The notes under the pieces: generated by a model | Told to the model about the DNA's origin: nothing | The model's input: only the letters and a program-made list of their open reading frames with translations | The model's database searches: none | Assembly: GCF_040932435.1 (NCBI RefSeq) | Contig: NZ_JBFQGA010000001.1 | Coordinates: 310,001 to 374,000 of the forward strand | DNA from: Kluyvera sp040932435 | Lineage (GTDB): Bacteria; Pseudomonadota; Gammaproteobacteria; Enterobacterales; Enterobacteriaceae | Direction: 5' to 3' | Length of the DNA: 64,000 nucleotides | Part shown: positions 41,928 through 51,589 of the stretch, piece by piece | How positions within the stretch are numbered: position 1 is the stretch's first letter | Layout of the letters: every line of letters begins with the position of its first letter | Position numbers and translations under genes: made by a program

Positions 41928-43244
41928 ATGACACAGCAAGCGTTTCTCCGTCGTCGCCAGCAGCTACTGGCGCAGATGAAACCCGGCAGCGCGGCGTTGA
42001 TTTTTGCCGCTCCAGAGGTGACTCGTAGCGCGGATTCTGAGTACCCCTATCGGCAGAACAGTGATTTCTGGTACTTCACCGGCTTTAACGAGCCGGAAGC
42101 CCTGCTGGTGCTGATTAAAAGTCATGATACTCACAACCACAGCGTACTGTTTAACCGCGTTCGCGACCTGACGGCTGAAATTTGGTTTGGTCGCCGTCTA
42201 GGACAGGATGCAGCGCCCGAGAAACTGGGCGTTGACCGCGCGCTGGCTTTCAGTGAAATCAATCAGCAGCTGTATCAATTGCTGAACGGCCTAGATGTGA
42301 TTTACCACGCACAGGGCGAGTATCGCTGGGCCGACGACATTGTCTTCACCGCGCTTGAGAAACTGCGCAAAGGCTCGCGCCAGAACCTGAAAGCGCCAGA
42401 TTCGATGATCGACTGGCGTCCAATGGTGCACGAGATGCGCCTGTTTAAAGACAGCGAAGAAATTGAAATCCTGCGCCGCGCCGGTGAAATCAGCGCGCTG
42501 GCCCATACGCGTGCGATGGAAAAATGCCGCCCTGGCATGTTTGAATACCAGCTGGAAGGCGAAATTCTGCATGAATTTACCCGCCACGGCGCGCGCTTCC
42601 CGTCCTACAACACCATTGTTGGCGGCGGTGAAAACGGCTGTATTCTCCACTACACCGAAAATGAATCAGAGCTGCGCGATGGCGAGTTGGTGCTGATTGA
42701 TGCCGGCTGTGAATACAAAGGCTATGCCGGTGATATCACCCGTACTTTCCCGGTGAACGGCAAATTCAGCCCAGCCCAGCGCGAAATCTATGACATCGTG
42801 CTGGCATCATTGCACAAAGCGCTTGAGCTCTATCGTCCCGGCACCTCAATGCAGGAAGTGACCACCGAAGTGGTGCGCATTATGGTAACCGGGCTTCATG
42901 CGCTGGGGATCCTGAAAGGGGAAATCGATCAGCTTATTACCGACAACGCCCACCGTCCGTTCTTTATGCATGGCCTAAGCCATTGGCTGGGGCTGGATGT
43001 TCACGATGTTGGCGTGTACGGCCCAGAACGCTCGCGCGTGCTGGAACCCGGGATGGTGCTCACCGTTGAACCAGGTCTGTACATTGCGCCTGATGCCGAC
43101 GTGCCTGCTGAGTATCGTGGCATTGGTATTCGCATTGAAGACGACATTCTCATTACCGAAGACGGTAACGAAAACCTGACCGCGTCGGTGGTGAAAACGG
43201 CGGATGAAATCGAAGCGTTAATGGCGGCGGCGCGTCAGCTATGA
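41928..43244 (+). CDS. pepP: Xaa-Pro aminopeptidase P
   Basis: 438 residues from the ATG at 41928, preceded by AAAGGAG. The pita-bread fold metal ligands are visible: Asp in LIDAGCEY and GDITRTF, His in GLSHWLGLDVHD, Glu in TVEPGLY and IRIEDD. It removes N-terminal residues before proline, using two Mn ions. It overlaps ubiH by 4 bp. Confidence 0.96.
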   Translation: MTQQAFLRRRQQLLAQMKPGSAALIFAAPEVTRSADSEYPYRQNSDFWYFTGFNEPEALLVLIKSHDTHNHSVLFNRVRDLTAEIWFGRRLGQDAAPEKLGVDRALAFSEINQQLYQLLNGLDVIYHAQGEYRWADDIVFTALEKLRKGSRQNLKAPDSMIDWRPMVHEMRLFKDSEEIEILRRAGEISALAHTRAMEKCRPGMFEYQLEGEILHEFTRHGARFPSYNTIVGGGENGCILHYTENESELRDGELVLIDAGCEYKGYAGDITRTFPVNGKFSPAQREIYDIVLASLHKALELYRPGTSMQEVTTEVVRIMVTGLHALGILKGEIDQLITDNAHRPFFMHGLSHWLGLDVHDVGVYGPERSRVLEPGMVLTVEPGLYIAPDADVPAEYRGIGIRIEDDILITEDGNENLTASVVKTADEIEALMAAARQL

Positions 43245-44419
43245 GCGTGATTATTGTCGGCGGCGGGATGACCGGTGCCACGCTGGCGTTGGCCGTGTCG
43301 CATCTCACGGCGGGTCGATTGCCAGTACATCTGGTAGAGGCGGCAGATATTGATGCCGCCGAACATCCTGGATTTGACGCCCGAGCGATAGCGCTGGCGG
43401 CGGGAACCTGTCAGCAGTTGGCGAAAATCGACCTTTGGCAGGCCATCGCTGACTGCGCAACGGCAATTACTACCGTTCATGTGAGTGACCGTGGACACGC
43501 TGGGTTTGTCACCCTCGATGCTGTTGACTATCGTCTGGCCGCGCTGGGGAACGTCGTGGAACTGCACGATGTCGGCCAACGGCTTTTCAGCCTGCTGCGC
43601 AAGGCGCGCGGTGTGACGCTGCATTGTCCCTCACGAGTGACGCAAGTTGAGCGGCAAATTGACGGCGTCAGCGTGACCTTGGATAGCGGCGAAACGCTAA
43701 ACGGTAAACTGCTGGTGGCCGCCGACGGCTCTCGTTCGACGCTTGGCGAGCAGTGCGGTATTCACTGGCAACAGGAGCCCTATAATCAGGTAGCGGTTAT
43801 TGCTAACGTCACCACGGCTGTTGCGCATCAGGGGCGCGCATTTGAGCGCTTTACCGAACATGGCCCGCTGGCGATGTTGCCGATGTCGCAAAACCGCTGT
43901 TCGCTGGTGTGGTGCCATCCGTTGGAACATCATGACGACGTCATAGGATGGTCCGATGCGCGTTTTTGCCGTGAGTTGCAGCAGGCATTCGGCTGGCGGC
44001 TGGGACGGATTACGCAGGCTGGTAGCCGCAGCGCCTATCCTCTCTCGTTGACCACCGCAACACGCACGGTATCGCACCGTCTGGCGTTGGTCGGCAACGC
44101 GGCGCAAACGCTGCATCCGATCGCAGGGCAAGGCTTCAACTTAGGCCTGCGCGATGTGATGACGCTGGCGGAAACGCTGGCGCAAGCGCATCACGCCGGC
44201 CAGGACATCGGCGACTATCCGTTGCTCTGTCATTATCAACGTCAACGCGCGGAGGATAAATCCGCGACTATCGGCGTGACCGATAGCTTGGTTCATCTGT
44301 TTGCTAATCGCTGGGCTCCTTTAGTTGCCGGGCGCAACGCAGGGCTGATGGCGATGGAAATGTTTACCCCCGCACGCGATGTGCTGGCGCAGCGGACGCT
44401 GGGCTGGGTCGCCCGCTAA
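43241..44419 (+). CDS. ubiH: 2-octaprenyl-6-methoxyphenyl hydroxylase UbiH
   Basis: 392 residues. The FAD motif GGGMTGATLA is at the N-terminus, and GNAAQTLHPIAGQGFNLG is the second FAD motif of aromatic flavin monooxygenases. It hydroxylates the ubiquinone ring (C1 position) at the membrane-associated Ubi complex. Translation is coupled to pepP through ATGA; ubiI follows after 19 bp. Confidence 0.95.
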   Translation: MSVIIVGGGMTGATLALAVSHLTAGRLPVHLVEAADIDAAEHPGFDARAIALAAGTCQQLAKIDLWQAIADCATAITTVHVSDRGHAGFVTLDAVDYRLAALGNVVELHDVGQRLFSLLRKARGVTLHCPSRVTQVERQIDGVSVTLDSGETLNGKLLVAADGSRSTLGEQCGIHWQQEPYNQVAVIANVTTAVAHQGRAFERFTEHGPLAMLPMSQNRCSLVWCHPLEHHDDVIGWSDARFCRELQQAFGWRLGRITQAGSRSAYPLSLTTATRTVSHRLALVGNAAQTLHPIAGQGFNLGLRDVMTLAETLAQAHHAGQDIGDYPLLCHYQRQRAEDKSATIGVTDSLVHLFANRWAPLVAGRNAGLMAMEMFTPARDVLAQRTLGWVAR

Positions 44420-44438
44420 GAGCAGTTAAGGAGTTAAT

Positions 44439-45641
44439 GTGCAAAGTGTTGATGTTGCCATCGTAGGCGGTGGAATGGTTGGGCTGGCGGTAGCCTGCGG
44501 TTTACAAGGCAGCGGTCTACGCGTAGCAGTGCTCGAGCAATCGCTGCCACAGCCGCTTGCCGACGATGCGCCGCCTGCGCTACGCGTGTCGGCTATTAAT
44601 GCCGGCAGCGAAAAACTGCTGTCAAAACTCGACGTTTGGCCGGCAATCGTGGCCCAGCGTGCCAGCTGCTATCACGGCATGGAAGTATGGGATAAAGACA
44701 GCTTCGGGCGCATCGCATTTGACGACAGCAGCATGGGCTACAGCCATCTCGGCCATATTGTTGAGAATGCAGTGATCCACCAAGCGCTGTGGCAGAAGGC
44801 ACAACGCTGTGCCGATGTGACGCTGATGGCGCCGGCTGAACTCCAACAGGTTGTGTGGGGAGAGAACGAAGCCTTTCTGACTTTGCAGGATGGCAACATG
44901 CTCACCGCTCGTCTGGTGGTGGGGGCCGACGGTGCCAACTCCTGGCTGCGCAACAAAGCTGATATTCCTCTGACTTTCTGGGATTATCGTCATCACGCGT
45001 TGGTGGCGACAGTGCGCACCGACGAGGCGCATGAAGCCGTTGCGCGCCAGTGTTTCCATGGTGAAGGGATTCTGGCGTTTCTGCCGTTATCCGATCCCAA
45101 CCTGTGCTCTATCGTCTGGTCGTTATCGCCACAGGAAGCTGAGCGAATGCAGCAGGCCAGCGACGCCGAGTTTAATCAGGCGCTAAACATAGCCTTCGAT
45201 AATCGTCTTGGACTTTGCAAAGTGGAAAGCGAACGTCAGGTTTATCCGCTGACGGGACGATACGCGCGCCAGTTTGCCGCACATCGTCTGGCGCTGGTGG
45301 GCGACGCGGCTCACACCATCCACCCGCTGGCAGGGCAGGGTGTGAACCTTGGCTTTATGGACGCCGCTGAACTTATCAATGAGCTCAAACGCCTGCATGC
45401 GCAGGGCAAAGATATCGGCCAGCATTTCTATCTACGCCGCTACGAGCGCAGCCGCAAGCACAGCGCCGCGCTGATGCTTGCGGGGATGCAGGGTTTCCGC
45501 GAGCTGTTTGCCGGGGAAAATCCGGCGAAAAAACTGCTGCGCGATATTGGTCTGAAATTGGCGGATACGCTGCCAGGCGTTAAACCTCAACTCATTCGCC
45601 AAGCAATGGGCCTGAATGATCTGCCGGAGTGGCTTCGTTAA
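44439..45641 (+). CDS. ubiI: UbiI (VisC), ubiquinone C5 hydroxylase
   Basis: 400 residues from a GTG at 44439 with AAGGAG upstream. FAD motifs GGGMVGLAVA and GDAAHTIHPLAGQG match the UbiH/COQ6 family, and the sequence follows E. coli VisC, now UbiI. It hydroxylates C5 of the ubiquinone ring. Paralogue of the preceding gene. A strong GC hairpin follows. Confidence 0.95.
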   Translation: MQSVDVAIVGGGMVGLAVACGLQGSGLRVAVLEQSLPQPLADDAPPALRVSAINAGSEKLLSKLDVWPAIVAQRASCYHGMEVWDKDSFGRIAFDDSSMGYSHLGHIVENAVIHQALWQKAQRCADVTLMAPAELQQVVWGENEAFLTLQDGNMLTARLVVGADGANSWLRNKADIPLTFWDYRHHALVATVRTDEAHEAVARQCFHGEGILAFLPLSDPNLCSIVWSLSPQEAERMQQASDAEFNQALNIAFDNRLGLCKVESERQVYPLTGRYARQFAAHRLALVGDAAHTIHPLAGQGVNLGFMDAAELINELKRLHAQGKDIGQHFYLRRYERSRKHSAALMLAGMQGFRELFAGENPAKKLLRDIGLKLADTLPGVKPQLIRQAMGLNDLPEWLR

Positions 45642-45656
45642 GTCGCTCACACTTTT

Positions 45657-45680
45657 GCTCCCGGTGGTCCCACCGGGAGC
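45657..45680 (+). terminator. Strong hairpin after ubiI
   Basis: GCTCCCGGTGG and CCACCGGGAGC form a perfect 11-bp stem 15 bp past the stop. There is no T run after it on the plus strand, so it may stop transcription weakly or protect the mRNA end. Confidence 0.55.
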
Positions 45681-46034
45681 CTGACTCCTCATTTGAAAAA
45701 ATCTAATTCCACGCCATTTTTCGCATTAGTTTTTTTAATTCATCAATTTTCACATTACGGAAAACACGCCTGCTTTTCCGCATGAAATATCATCTTGTGC
45801 TAAATAATGACCTATTGTTGTTAATTATCTGTGGCGTATTTCGCTTTTTGCCAGTCAATAACTCTGTATGCTTTTTGGCGACTTTTGGTCATAAGCTAAT
45901 GTGATGTCCCTCTTTTGCTGATGGTTTAGCACGATGTTCGGTGGTAAGTTCAAGGGAAAAGAGAACGTTTGCGTCGATGCCCAAATGGACGTCGGCGTTA
46001 GATTTTGTGGTGCGATATATTCAACGAGGACATG
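45681..46034. promoter_or_regulatory. gcvTHP control region
   Basis: Upstream region of the glycine cleavage operon, AT-rich and gene-free. CTAAT, the core bound by GcvA, occurs at 45703-45707 and 45896-45900, and as its complement at 45725-45729. A PurR-like operator lies at 45959-45974: its right half GTTTGCGT is exact, its left half matches 5 of 8. E. coli gcv is controlled by GcvA, Lrp and PurR, which agrees with this layout. Confidence 0.65.
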
Positions 46035-47129
46035 ATGGCTCAACAAACGCCTTTGTATGACCAGCACGTGCTGTGTGGTGCGCGGATGGTGGATTTCCAC
46101 GGCTGGATGATGCCGCTGCACTATGGTTCGCAGATTGATGAGCACCACGCGGTGCGTACCGATGCCGGCATGTTCGATGTGTCACATATGACCATCGTCG
46201 ACCTTCACGGCCCACGGACCCGCGAGTTCCTGCGCTATCTGCTGGCGAACGACGTGGCGAAGCTCACCAAACCCGGCAAAGCGCTTTATAGCGGGATGCT
46301 AAACGCATCGGGTGGCGTGATTGACGACCTTATCGTCTATTACCTCACCGAAGATTATTTCCGCCTCGTTGTAAACTCTGCCACCCGCGAAAAAGACCTC
46401 TCCTGGATTACCCAACACGCTGAACCCTATGCCATCGATATCATCGTCCGTGATGACCTGTCGCTGATTGCTGTACAGGGGCCGAATGCCCAGGCAAAAG
46501 CAACCAGTCTGTTCAGCGATGAACAGCGCCATGCGGTAGAAGGGATGAAGCCTTTCTTCGGTGTACAGGCGGGGGATTTCTTTATCGCCACGACCGGCTA
46601 CACCGGTGAAGCGGGCTATGAAATCGCGCTGCCAAAAGAGCAGGCGGCAGATTTCTGGCAAAAACTGGTACAGGCAGGCGTTAAGCCATGCGGCCTAGGC
46701 GCGCGCGATACGCTGCGTCTGGAAGCTGGCATGAACCTGTACGGTCAGGAGATGGACGAAAGCATCTCTCCGCTGGCTGCCAATATGGGCTGGACCATTG
46801 CTTGGGAACCTGCCGATCGTCAATTCATTGGTCGCGAAGTGCTGGAGCTGGAACGCGAAAAAGGCACCGAACAACTGGTTGGTTTAGTGATGACGGAAAA
46901 AGGCGTGCTGCGCGGCGAACTGCCGGTGCGATTTACTGATGCCAAAGGTAACGCCTGTGAAGGGGTTATCACCAGCGGAACATTCTCCCCTACTTTAGGC
47001 CACAGTATTGCGTTGGCCCGTGTCCCGGCAGGGATTGGCGAAACGGCGATTGTGCAAATCCGTAACCGCGAAATGCCGGTTAAGGTAACCAAACCTATTT
47101 TTGTGCGTAACGGCAAGGCCGTCGCGTAA
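46035..47129 (+). CDS. gcvT: Glycine cleavage system T protein (aminomethyltransferase)
   Basis: 364 residues from the ATG at 46035, the E. coli start; an ATG one codon earlier is equally near the GAGGA site. VDFHGWMMPLHYGSQIDEHHAVR at the N-terminus (positions about 20-42) and the Asp in FDVSHM are family hallmarks. It takes the aminomethyl group from GcvH and gives methylene-THF and ammonia. First gene of the operon, 26 bp before gcvH. Confidence 0.97.
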   Translation: MAQQTPLYDQHVLCGARMVDFHGWMMPLHYGSQIDEHHAVRTDAGMFDVSHMTIVDLHGPRTREFLRYLLANDVAKLTKPGKALYSGMLNASGGVIDDLIVYYLTEDYFRLVVNSATREKDLSWITQHAEPYAIDIIVRDDLSLIAVQGPNAQAKATSLFSDEQRHAVEGMKPFFGVQAGDFFIATTGYTGEAGYEIALPKEQAADFWQKLVQAGVKPCGLGARDTLRLEAGMNLYGQEMDESISPLAANMGWTIAWEPADRQFIGREVLELEREKGTEQLVGLVMTEKGVLRGELPVRFTDAKGNACEGVITSGTFSPTLGHSIALARVPAGIGETAIVQIRNREMPVKVTKPIFVRNGKAVA

Positions 47130-47155
47130 CCCATTCTTATTCTGGAGACTTTTTG

Positions 47156-47545
47156 ATGAGCAACGTACCAGCAGAACTGAAATACAGCAAAGAACACGAA
47201 TGGCTGCGTAAAGAAGAAGACGGCAGCTACACCGTGGGTATCACCGAACACGCGCAGGAACTTCTGGGCGATATGGTGTTTGTTGACCTGCCGGAAGTCG
47301 GCACGGTGGTGAGCGCGGGTGATGACTGCGCGGTTGCGGAATCCGTTAAAGCGGCATCCGATATCTACGCGCCAATCAGCGGTGAAATTGTTGCCGTGAA
47401 CGAAGAACTGGGCGATTCCCCAGAGCAGGTCAACAGCGAACCTTACGGCGATGGTTGGATCTTCCGGATCAAAGCCAGCAATGAAGCGGAAGTTGCCGCT
47501 CTGCTGGATGCCACCGCGTACCAGGCCCTGTTAGAAGACGAATAA
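47156..47545 (+). CDS. gcvH: Glycine cleavage system H protein
   Basis: 129 residues from the ATG at 47156 (an adjacent in-frame TTG is rejected), preceded by GGAG. The lipoylated Lys65 lies in AESVKAASD. It carries the aminomethyl group between GcvP and GcvT. A REP pair separates it from gcvP. Confidence 0.97.
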   Translation: MSNVPAELKYSKEHEWLRKEEDGSYTVGITEHAQELLGDMVFVDLPEVGTVVSAGDDCAVAESVKAASDIYAPISGEIVAVNEELGDSPEQVNSEPYGDGWIFRIKASNEAEVAALLDATAYQALLEDE

Positions 47546-47555
47546 GGTAGCTCTT

Positions 47556-47635
47556 GTAGGCCGGATAAGGCAAAGCCGCCATCCGGCAACTGCCCCGAAA
47601 GCAGGATGGCGGCGTTCACGCCTTATCCGGCCTAT
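47556..47635. repeat. BIME (paired REP) between gcvH and gcvP
   Basis: Two REP sequences in opposite orientation (GTAGGCCGGATAAGGC ... and ... GCCTTATCCGGCCTAT) form a large hairpin inside the gcv operon. It may stabilise the gcvTH message, giving more T and H than P. Confidence 0.9.
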
Positions 47636-47699
47636 GTTTGCCAGCGGGCAACACCGTTAGACAATTACGATTCACCGCACGTTTCAGGAACCATCGCTC

Positions 47700-50573
47700 A
47701 TGACACAGACTTTAAGCCAGCTTGAAAACCGTGGCGCGTTTATTGAACGTCACATTGGGCCGGATGCCCAGCAGCAGCAAGAGATGCTCAAAACAGTTGG
47801 CGCGGATTCATTAAACGCACTGATTGCGCAGATCGTGCCAAAAGATATCCAGCTTGCTACGCCGCCGCAGGTTGGCGACGCGACTACCGAATTCGCCGCG
47901 CTGGCGGAGTTGAAGGTGATTGCCGGTCGCAACAAGCGCTTTAAGTCATACATTGGCATGGGCTATACCCCAGTGCAGCTACCGCCTGTTATCCAGCGCA
48001 ATATGCTGGAAAACCCAGGTTGGTATACCGCCTATACCCCTTACCAGCCGGAAGTGTCTCAGGGCCGCCTTGAAGCGCTGCTCAACTTCCAGCAGGTGAC
48101 GCTGGATCTGACCGGTCTGGATATGGCTTCCGCTTCTTTGCTGGACGAAGCTACCGCCGCCGCAGAAGCGATGGCGATGGCTAAGCGCGTCAGCAAACTC
48201 AAAAATGCTAACCGTTTCTTTGTGGCCGCCGACGTGCACCCACAAACGCTGGACGTTGTTCGTACCCGTGCAGAAACCTTCGGTTTTGACGTGATTGTGG
48301 ATGACGCCGACAAAGCGCTGGATCATCAAGACGTGTTCGGCGTATTGCTGCAACAGGTGGGCACCACCGGTGAAGTTCATGACTACGCGCCGCTGATTAC
48401 GGAACTGAAATCGCGCAAAGTAGTGGTGAGCGTCGCCGCAGATTTCATGGCGCTGGTGCTGTTAACTGCGCCGGGCAAGCAGGGCGCGGATATTGTCTTC
48501 GGCTCCGCCCAGCGTTTCGGCGTTCCGATGGGCTACGGTGGCCCACACGCGGCATTCTTCGCCGCCAAGGATGAATTCAAACGCGCCATGCCGGGCCGTA
48601 TTATCGGCGTATCGAAAGATGCGGCGGGCAATACCGCACTGCGCATGGCAATGCAGACTCGCGAGCAGCATATCCGCCGCGAGAAGGCTAACTCTAATAT
48701 CTGTACCTCCCAGGTGCTGCTGGCTAACATCGCGAGCCTATATGCGGTCTTCCACGGCCCGGCAGGTCTGCAACGCATTGCTAATCGTATCCACCGCCTG
48801 ACTGATATTCTGGCAGCCGGTTTACAGCAGAAAGGTCAGAAGCTGCGTTTTGCGCACTACTTTGACACTCTGTGTGTGGAAGTGGCGGATAAAGCCTCGG
48901 TGCTGGCGCGCGCGAAGGCGGCAGAAATCAACCTGCGTAGCGATATCCTCAACGCGGTTGGCATCACCCTGAACGAAACCACTACCCGTGAAGACGTGCT
49001 GGCTCTTTTCGCTGTTGTTCTTGGCGATAACCACGGATTGAATATCGATACGCTGGACAAAGACGTGGCACTGGATAGCCGTTCCATCCCGCAAACGATG
49101 CTGCGTGATGATGCAATTCTTAGCCACCCGGTGTTCAATCGCTACCACAGCGAAACCGAGATGATGCGCTATATGCACTCTTTGGAGCGTAAAGATCTGG
49201 CGCTGAACCAGGCGATGATCCCGCTGGGCTCCTGCACCATGAAGCTCAACGCTGCGGCGGAAATGATCCCGATTACCTGGCCGGAATTTGCTGAACTGCA
49301 CCCGTTCTGCCCGGTTGATCAGGCTGAAGGCTACCATCAGATGATCGGCCAGCTGTCCGATTGGCTGGTGAAGCTGACCGGTTATGATGCACTTTGCATG
49401 CAGCCGAACTCCGGTGCGCAGGGCGAGTACGCCGGTCTGCTGGCGATTCGTCACTACCATGAAAGCCGCAACGACGGCCATCGTGATATTTGCCTGATTC
49501 CAAGCTCGGCACACGGTACTAACCCGGCTTCCGCACAGATGGCGGGAATGCAGGTGGTGGTGGTGGCCTGCGATAAAAACGGCAACATCGATCTGGCGGA
49601 TCTGCGCGCGAAAGCGGAGCAGCACGCGGCGAATCTCTCCTGCATCATGGTGACCTATCCGTCTACCCACGGTGTTTATGAAGAGACCATCCGCGAAGTG
49701 TGCGAGATCGTCCACCAGTTCGGCGGCCAGGTTTATCTTGATGGCGCGAACATGAACGCCCAGGTCGGCATTACCTCACCGGGCTTTATCGGCGCGGACG
49801 TATCGCACCTTAACCTGCATAAAACGTTCTGTATTCCACACGGCGGCGGTGGTCCGGGTATGGGGCCAATCGGCGTGAAGGCGCACTTGGCACCGTTTGT
49901 ACCAGGACACAGCGTGGTGCACATTGAAGGCATGCTGACCCGTCAGGGCGCGGTCTCTGCCGCACCGTTCGGCAGCGCCTCCATTCTGCCAATCAGTTGG
50001 ATGTACATCCGCATGATGGGCGCGGAAGGCTTAAAACAGGCCAGTCAGGTGGCGATCCTTAATGCGAACTACATTGCCACTCGTCTGAAAGACGCGTACC
50101 CGGTGCTGTATACCGGCCGCGATGGTCATGTGGCACACGAATGTATTCTTGATATTCGTCCGCTGAAAGAAGAGACCGGGATTAGCGAACTGGATATTGC
50201 CAAGCGTCTGATCGACTATGGTTTCCATGCACCAACCATGTCCTTCCCGGTTGCCGGAACATTGATGGTTGAGCCGACCGAATCGGAAGGCAAGGCTGAA
50301 CTGGACCGCTTTATCGATGCAATGCTGGCTATCCGTGGTGAAATTGACCGCGTGAAATCCGGTGAATGGGCGCTTACCGATAACCCGCTGGTCAACTCAC
50401 CGCACACCCAAAACGAGCTGGTGGCGGAATGGAATCACGGTTATAGCCGCGAAATCGCCGTCTTCCCGGCGGGCATGGCGAACAAGTACTGGCCTACCGT
50501 GAAGCGTCTTGATGATGTTTATGGCGACCGTAATCTGTTCTGCTCCTGCGTACCGATGAGCGAATATCAGTAA
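47700..50573 (+). CDS. gcvP: Glycine dehydrogenase (decarboxylating), P protein
   Basis: 957 residues, as in E. coli. Two homologous halves; the C-terminal half carries PLP-binding Lys708 in HLNLHKTF, followed by the glycine-rich loop GGGGPGMGP. It decarboxylates glycine and loads the aminomethyl group on GcvH. Last gene of gcvTHP; a terminator follows at once. Confidence 0.97.
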   Translation: MTQTLSQLENRGAFIERHIGPDAQQQQEMLKTVGADSLNALIAQIVPKDIQLATPPQVGDATTEFAALAELKVIAGRNKRFKSYIGMGYTPVQLPPVIQRNMLENPGWYTAYTPYQPEVSQGRLEALLNFQQVTLDLTGLDMASASLLDEATAAAEAMAMAKRVSKLKNANRFFVAADVHPQTLDVVRTRAETFGFDVIVDDADKALDHQDVFGVLLQQVGTTGEVHDYAPLITELKSRKVVVSVAADFMALVLLTAPGKQGADIVFGSAQRFGVPMGYGGPHAAFFAAKDEFKRAMPGRIIGVSKDAAGNTALRMAMQTREQHIRREKANSNICTSQVLLANIASLYAVFHGPAGLQRIANRIHRLTDILAAGLQQKGQKLRFAHYFDTLCVEVADKASVLARAKAAEINLRSDILNAVGITLNETTTREDVLALFAVVLGDNHGLNIDTLDKDVALDSRSIPQTMLRDDAILSHPVFNRYHSETEMMRYMHSLERKDLALNQAMIPLGSCTMKLNAAAEMIPITWPEFAELHPFCPVDQAEGYHQMIGQLSDWLVKLTGYDALCMQPNSGAQGEYAGLLAIRHYHESRNDGHRDICLIPSSAHGTNPASAQMAGMQVVVVACDKNGNIDLADLRAKAEQHAANLSCIMVTYPSTHGVYEETIREVCEIVHQFGGQVYLDGANMNAQVGITSPGFIGADVSHLNLHKTFCIPHGGGGPGMGPIGVKAHLAPFVPGHSVVHIEGMLTRQGAVSAAPFGSASILPISWMYIRMMGAEGLKQASQVAILNANYIATRLKDAYPVLYTGRDGHVAHECILDIRPLKEETGISELDIAKRLIDYGFHAPTMSFPVAGTLMVEPTESEGKAELDRFIDAMLAIRGEIDRVKSGEWALTDNPLVNSPHTQNELVAEWNHGYSREIAVFPAGMANKYWPTVKRLDDVYGDRNLFCSCVPMSEYQ

Positions 50574-50595
50574 TCGTCTGATTAGACTATCTTTT

Positions 50596-50623
50596 AAAGG
50601 CGCTGCGGCGCCTTTATTTTTTT
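50596..50623 (+). terminator. Rho-independent terminator of gcvP
   Basis: AAAGGCGC and GCGCCTTT pair around TGCG and are followed by ATTTTTTT. The GGAG ribosome site of ygfF begins directly after it. Confidence 0.9.
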
Positions 50624-50633
50624 GGAGAAACGG

Positions 50634-51377
50634 ATGGCACTTGCATTGATAACCGGCGCGAGCCGGGGAATTGGCCGGGCGACGGCGTTACAGCTGGCTC
50701 AGGAAGGCTATACGGTGGCGGTGAACTATCACCAGAACGAAGCGGCAGCGGCTGACGTGGTGAATGTGATTGTCGCACAGGGCGGCAGGGCATTTAGCGT
50801 GCGGGCGGATATTGGCGATGAGGAGCAGGTCGAAGCGATGTTCGCCCTGCTGGATAAGCGGCAGGAGCCGCTGATCGCGCTGGTGAATAATGCGGGGATT
50901 TTATTTACCCAGAGCACGGTGGAAAACCTGACTGCCGAGCGCATTAACCGCGTGCTGACGACCAACGTCACCGGCTATTTCCTTTGCTGTCGTGAAGCGG
51001 TGAAGCGAATGTCCTCGAAACACGGCGGTAATGGTGGGGCGATTGTGAATGTCTCTTCGGCGGCATCGCGGCTGGGGGCGCCTTTCGAGTATGTGGATTA
51101 TGCGGCCTCAAAAGGGGCTGTCGATACGCTGACCACCGGGCTGGCGCTGGAGGTGGCGGCGCAGGGGATCCGTGTAAACTGCGTGCGTCCTGGCCTGATT
51201 TATACCGAAATGCATGCTTCCGGTGGGGAGCCGGGGCGAGTTGATCGTGTGAAGTCGATGTTGCCGATGCAGCGTGGCGGGCAGCCGGAAGAGGTGGCGC
51301 AGGCGATTGCCTGGCTGCTGAGCGAGAAAGCGTCGTATGTGACGGGAAGTTTTCTTGAGCTGGCGGGCGGGAAGTAG
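50634..51377 (+). CDS. ygfF: YgfF, SDR-family oxidoreductase
   Basis: 247 residues from the ATG at 50634, with GGAG 8 nt upstream. TGASRGIG, NNAG and a canonical YAASK catalytic pair are all present, unlike the SDR at 4950. It matches E. coli YgfF, a putative glucose-type dehydrogenase without a proven substrate. Convergent with bglA across a REP array. Confidence 0.93.
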   Translation: MALALITGASRGIGRATALQLAQEGYTVAVNYHQNEAAAADVVNVIVAQGGRAFSVRADIGDEEQVEAMFALLDKRQEPLIALVNNAGILFTQSTVENLTAERINRVLTTNVTGYFLCCREAVKRMSSKHGGNGGAIVNVSSAASRLGAPFEYVDYAASKGAVDTLTTGLALEVAAQGIRVNCVRPGLIYTEMHASGGEPGRVDRVKSMLPMQRGGQPEEVAQAIAWLLSEKASYVTGSFLELAGGK

Positions 51378-51385
51378 TGCGATTG

Positions 51386-51585
51386 ATGCCGGATGGCGCT
51401 GCGCTTATCCGGCCTACAAGGGCAATCATCGCGCCAGGGTATGCCGGATGGCGCTGCGCTTATCCGGCCTACAAGGGCAATCATCGCGCCAGGGTATGCC
51501 GGATGGCGCTGCGCTTATCCGGCCTACAGGGGCAATCATCGCGTCAGAGTAGGCCGGATAAGGCGTTTGCGCCGCCATCCGGCAA
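51386..51585. repeat. Tandem BIME array, three 55-bp units plus one inverted REP
   Basis: Units at 51386-51440, 51441-51495 and 51496-51550 are nearly identical (first two copies differ only at edges, the third at a few bases). Each has ATGCCGGATGGCGCTGCGCT, the complementary TTATCCGGCCTAC and a GGGCAATCATCGCG linker. An opposite REP (AGGCCGGATAAGGCG...) closes the array at 51551-51585. It lies between convergent ygfF and bglA. Open frames crossing it are artefacts of the repeat. Confidence 0.92.
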
Positions 51586-51589
51586 TAAC

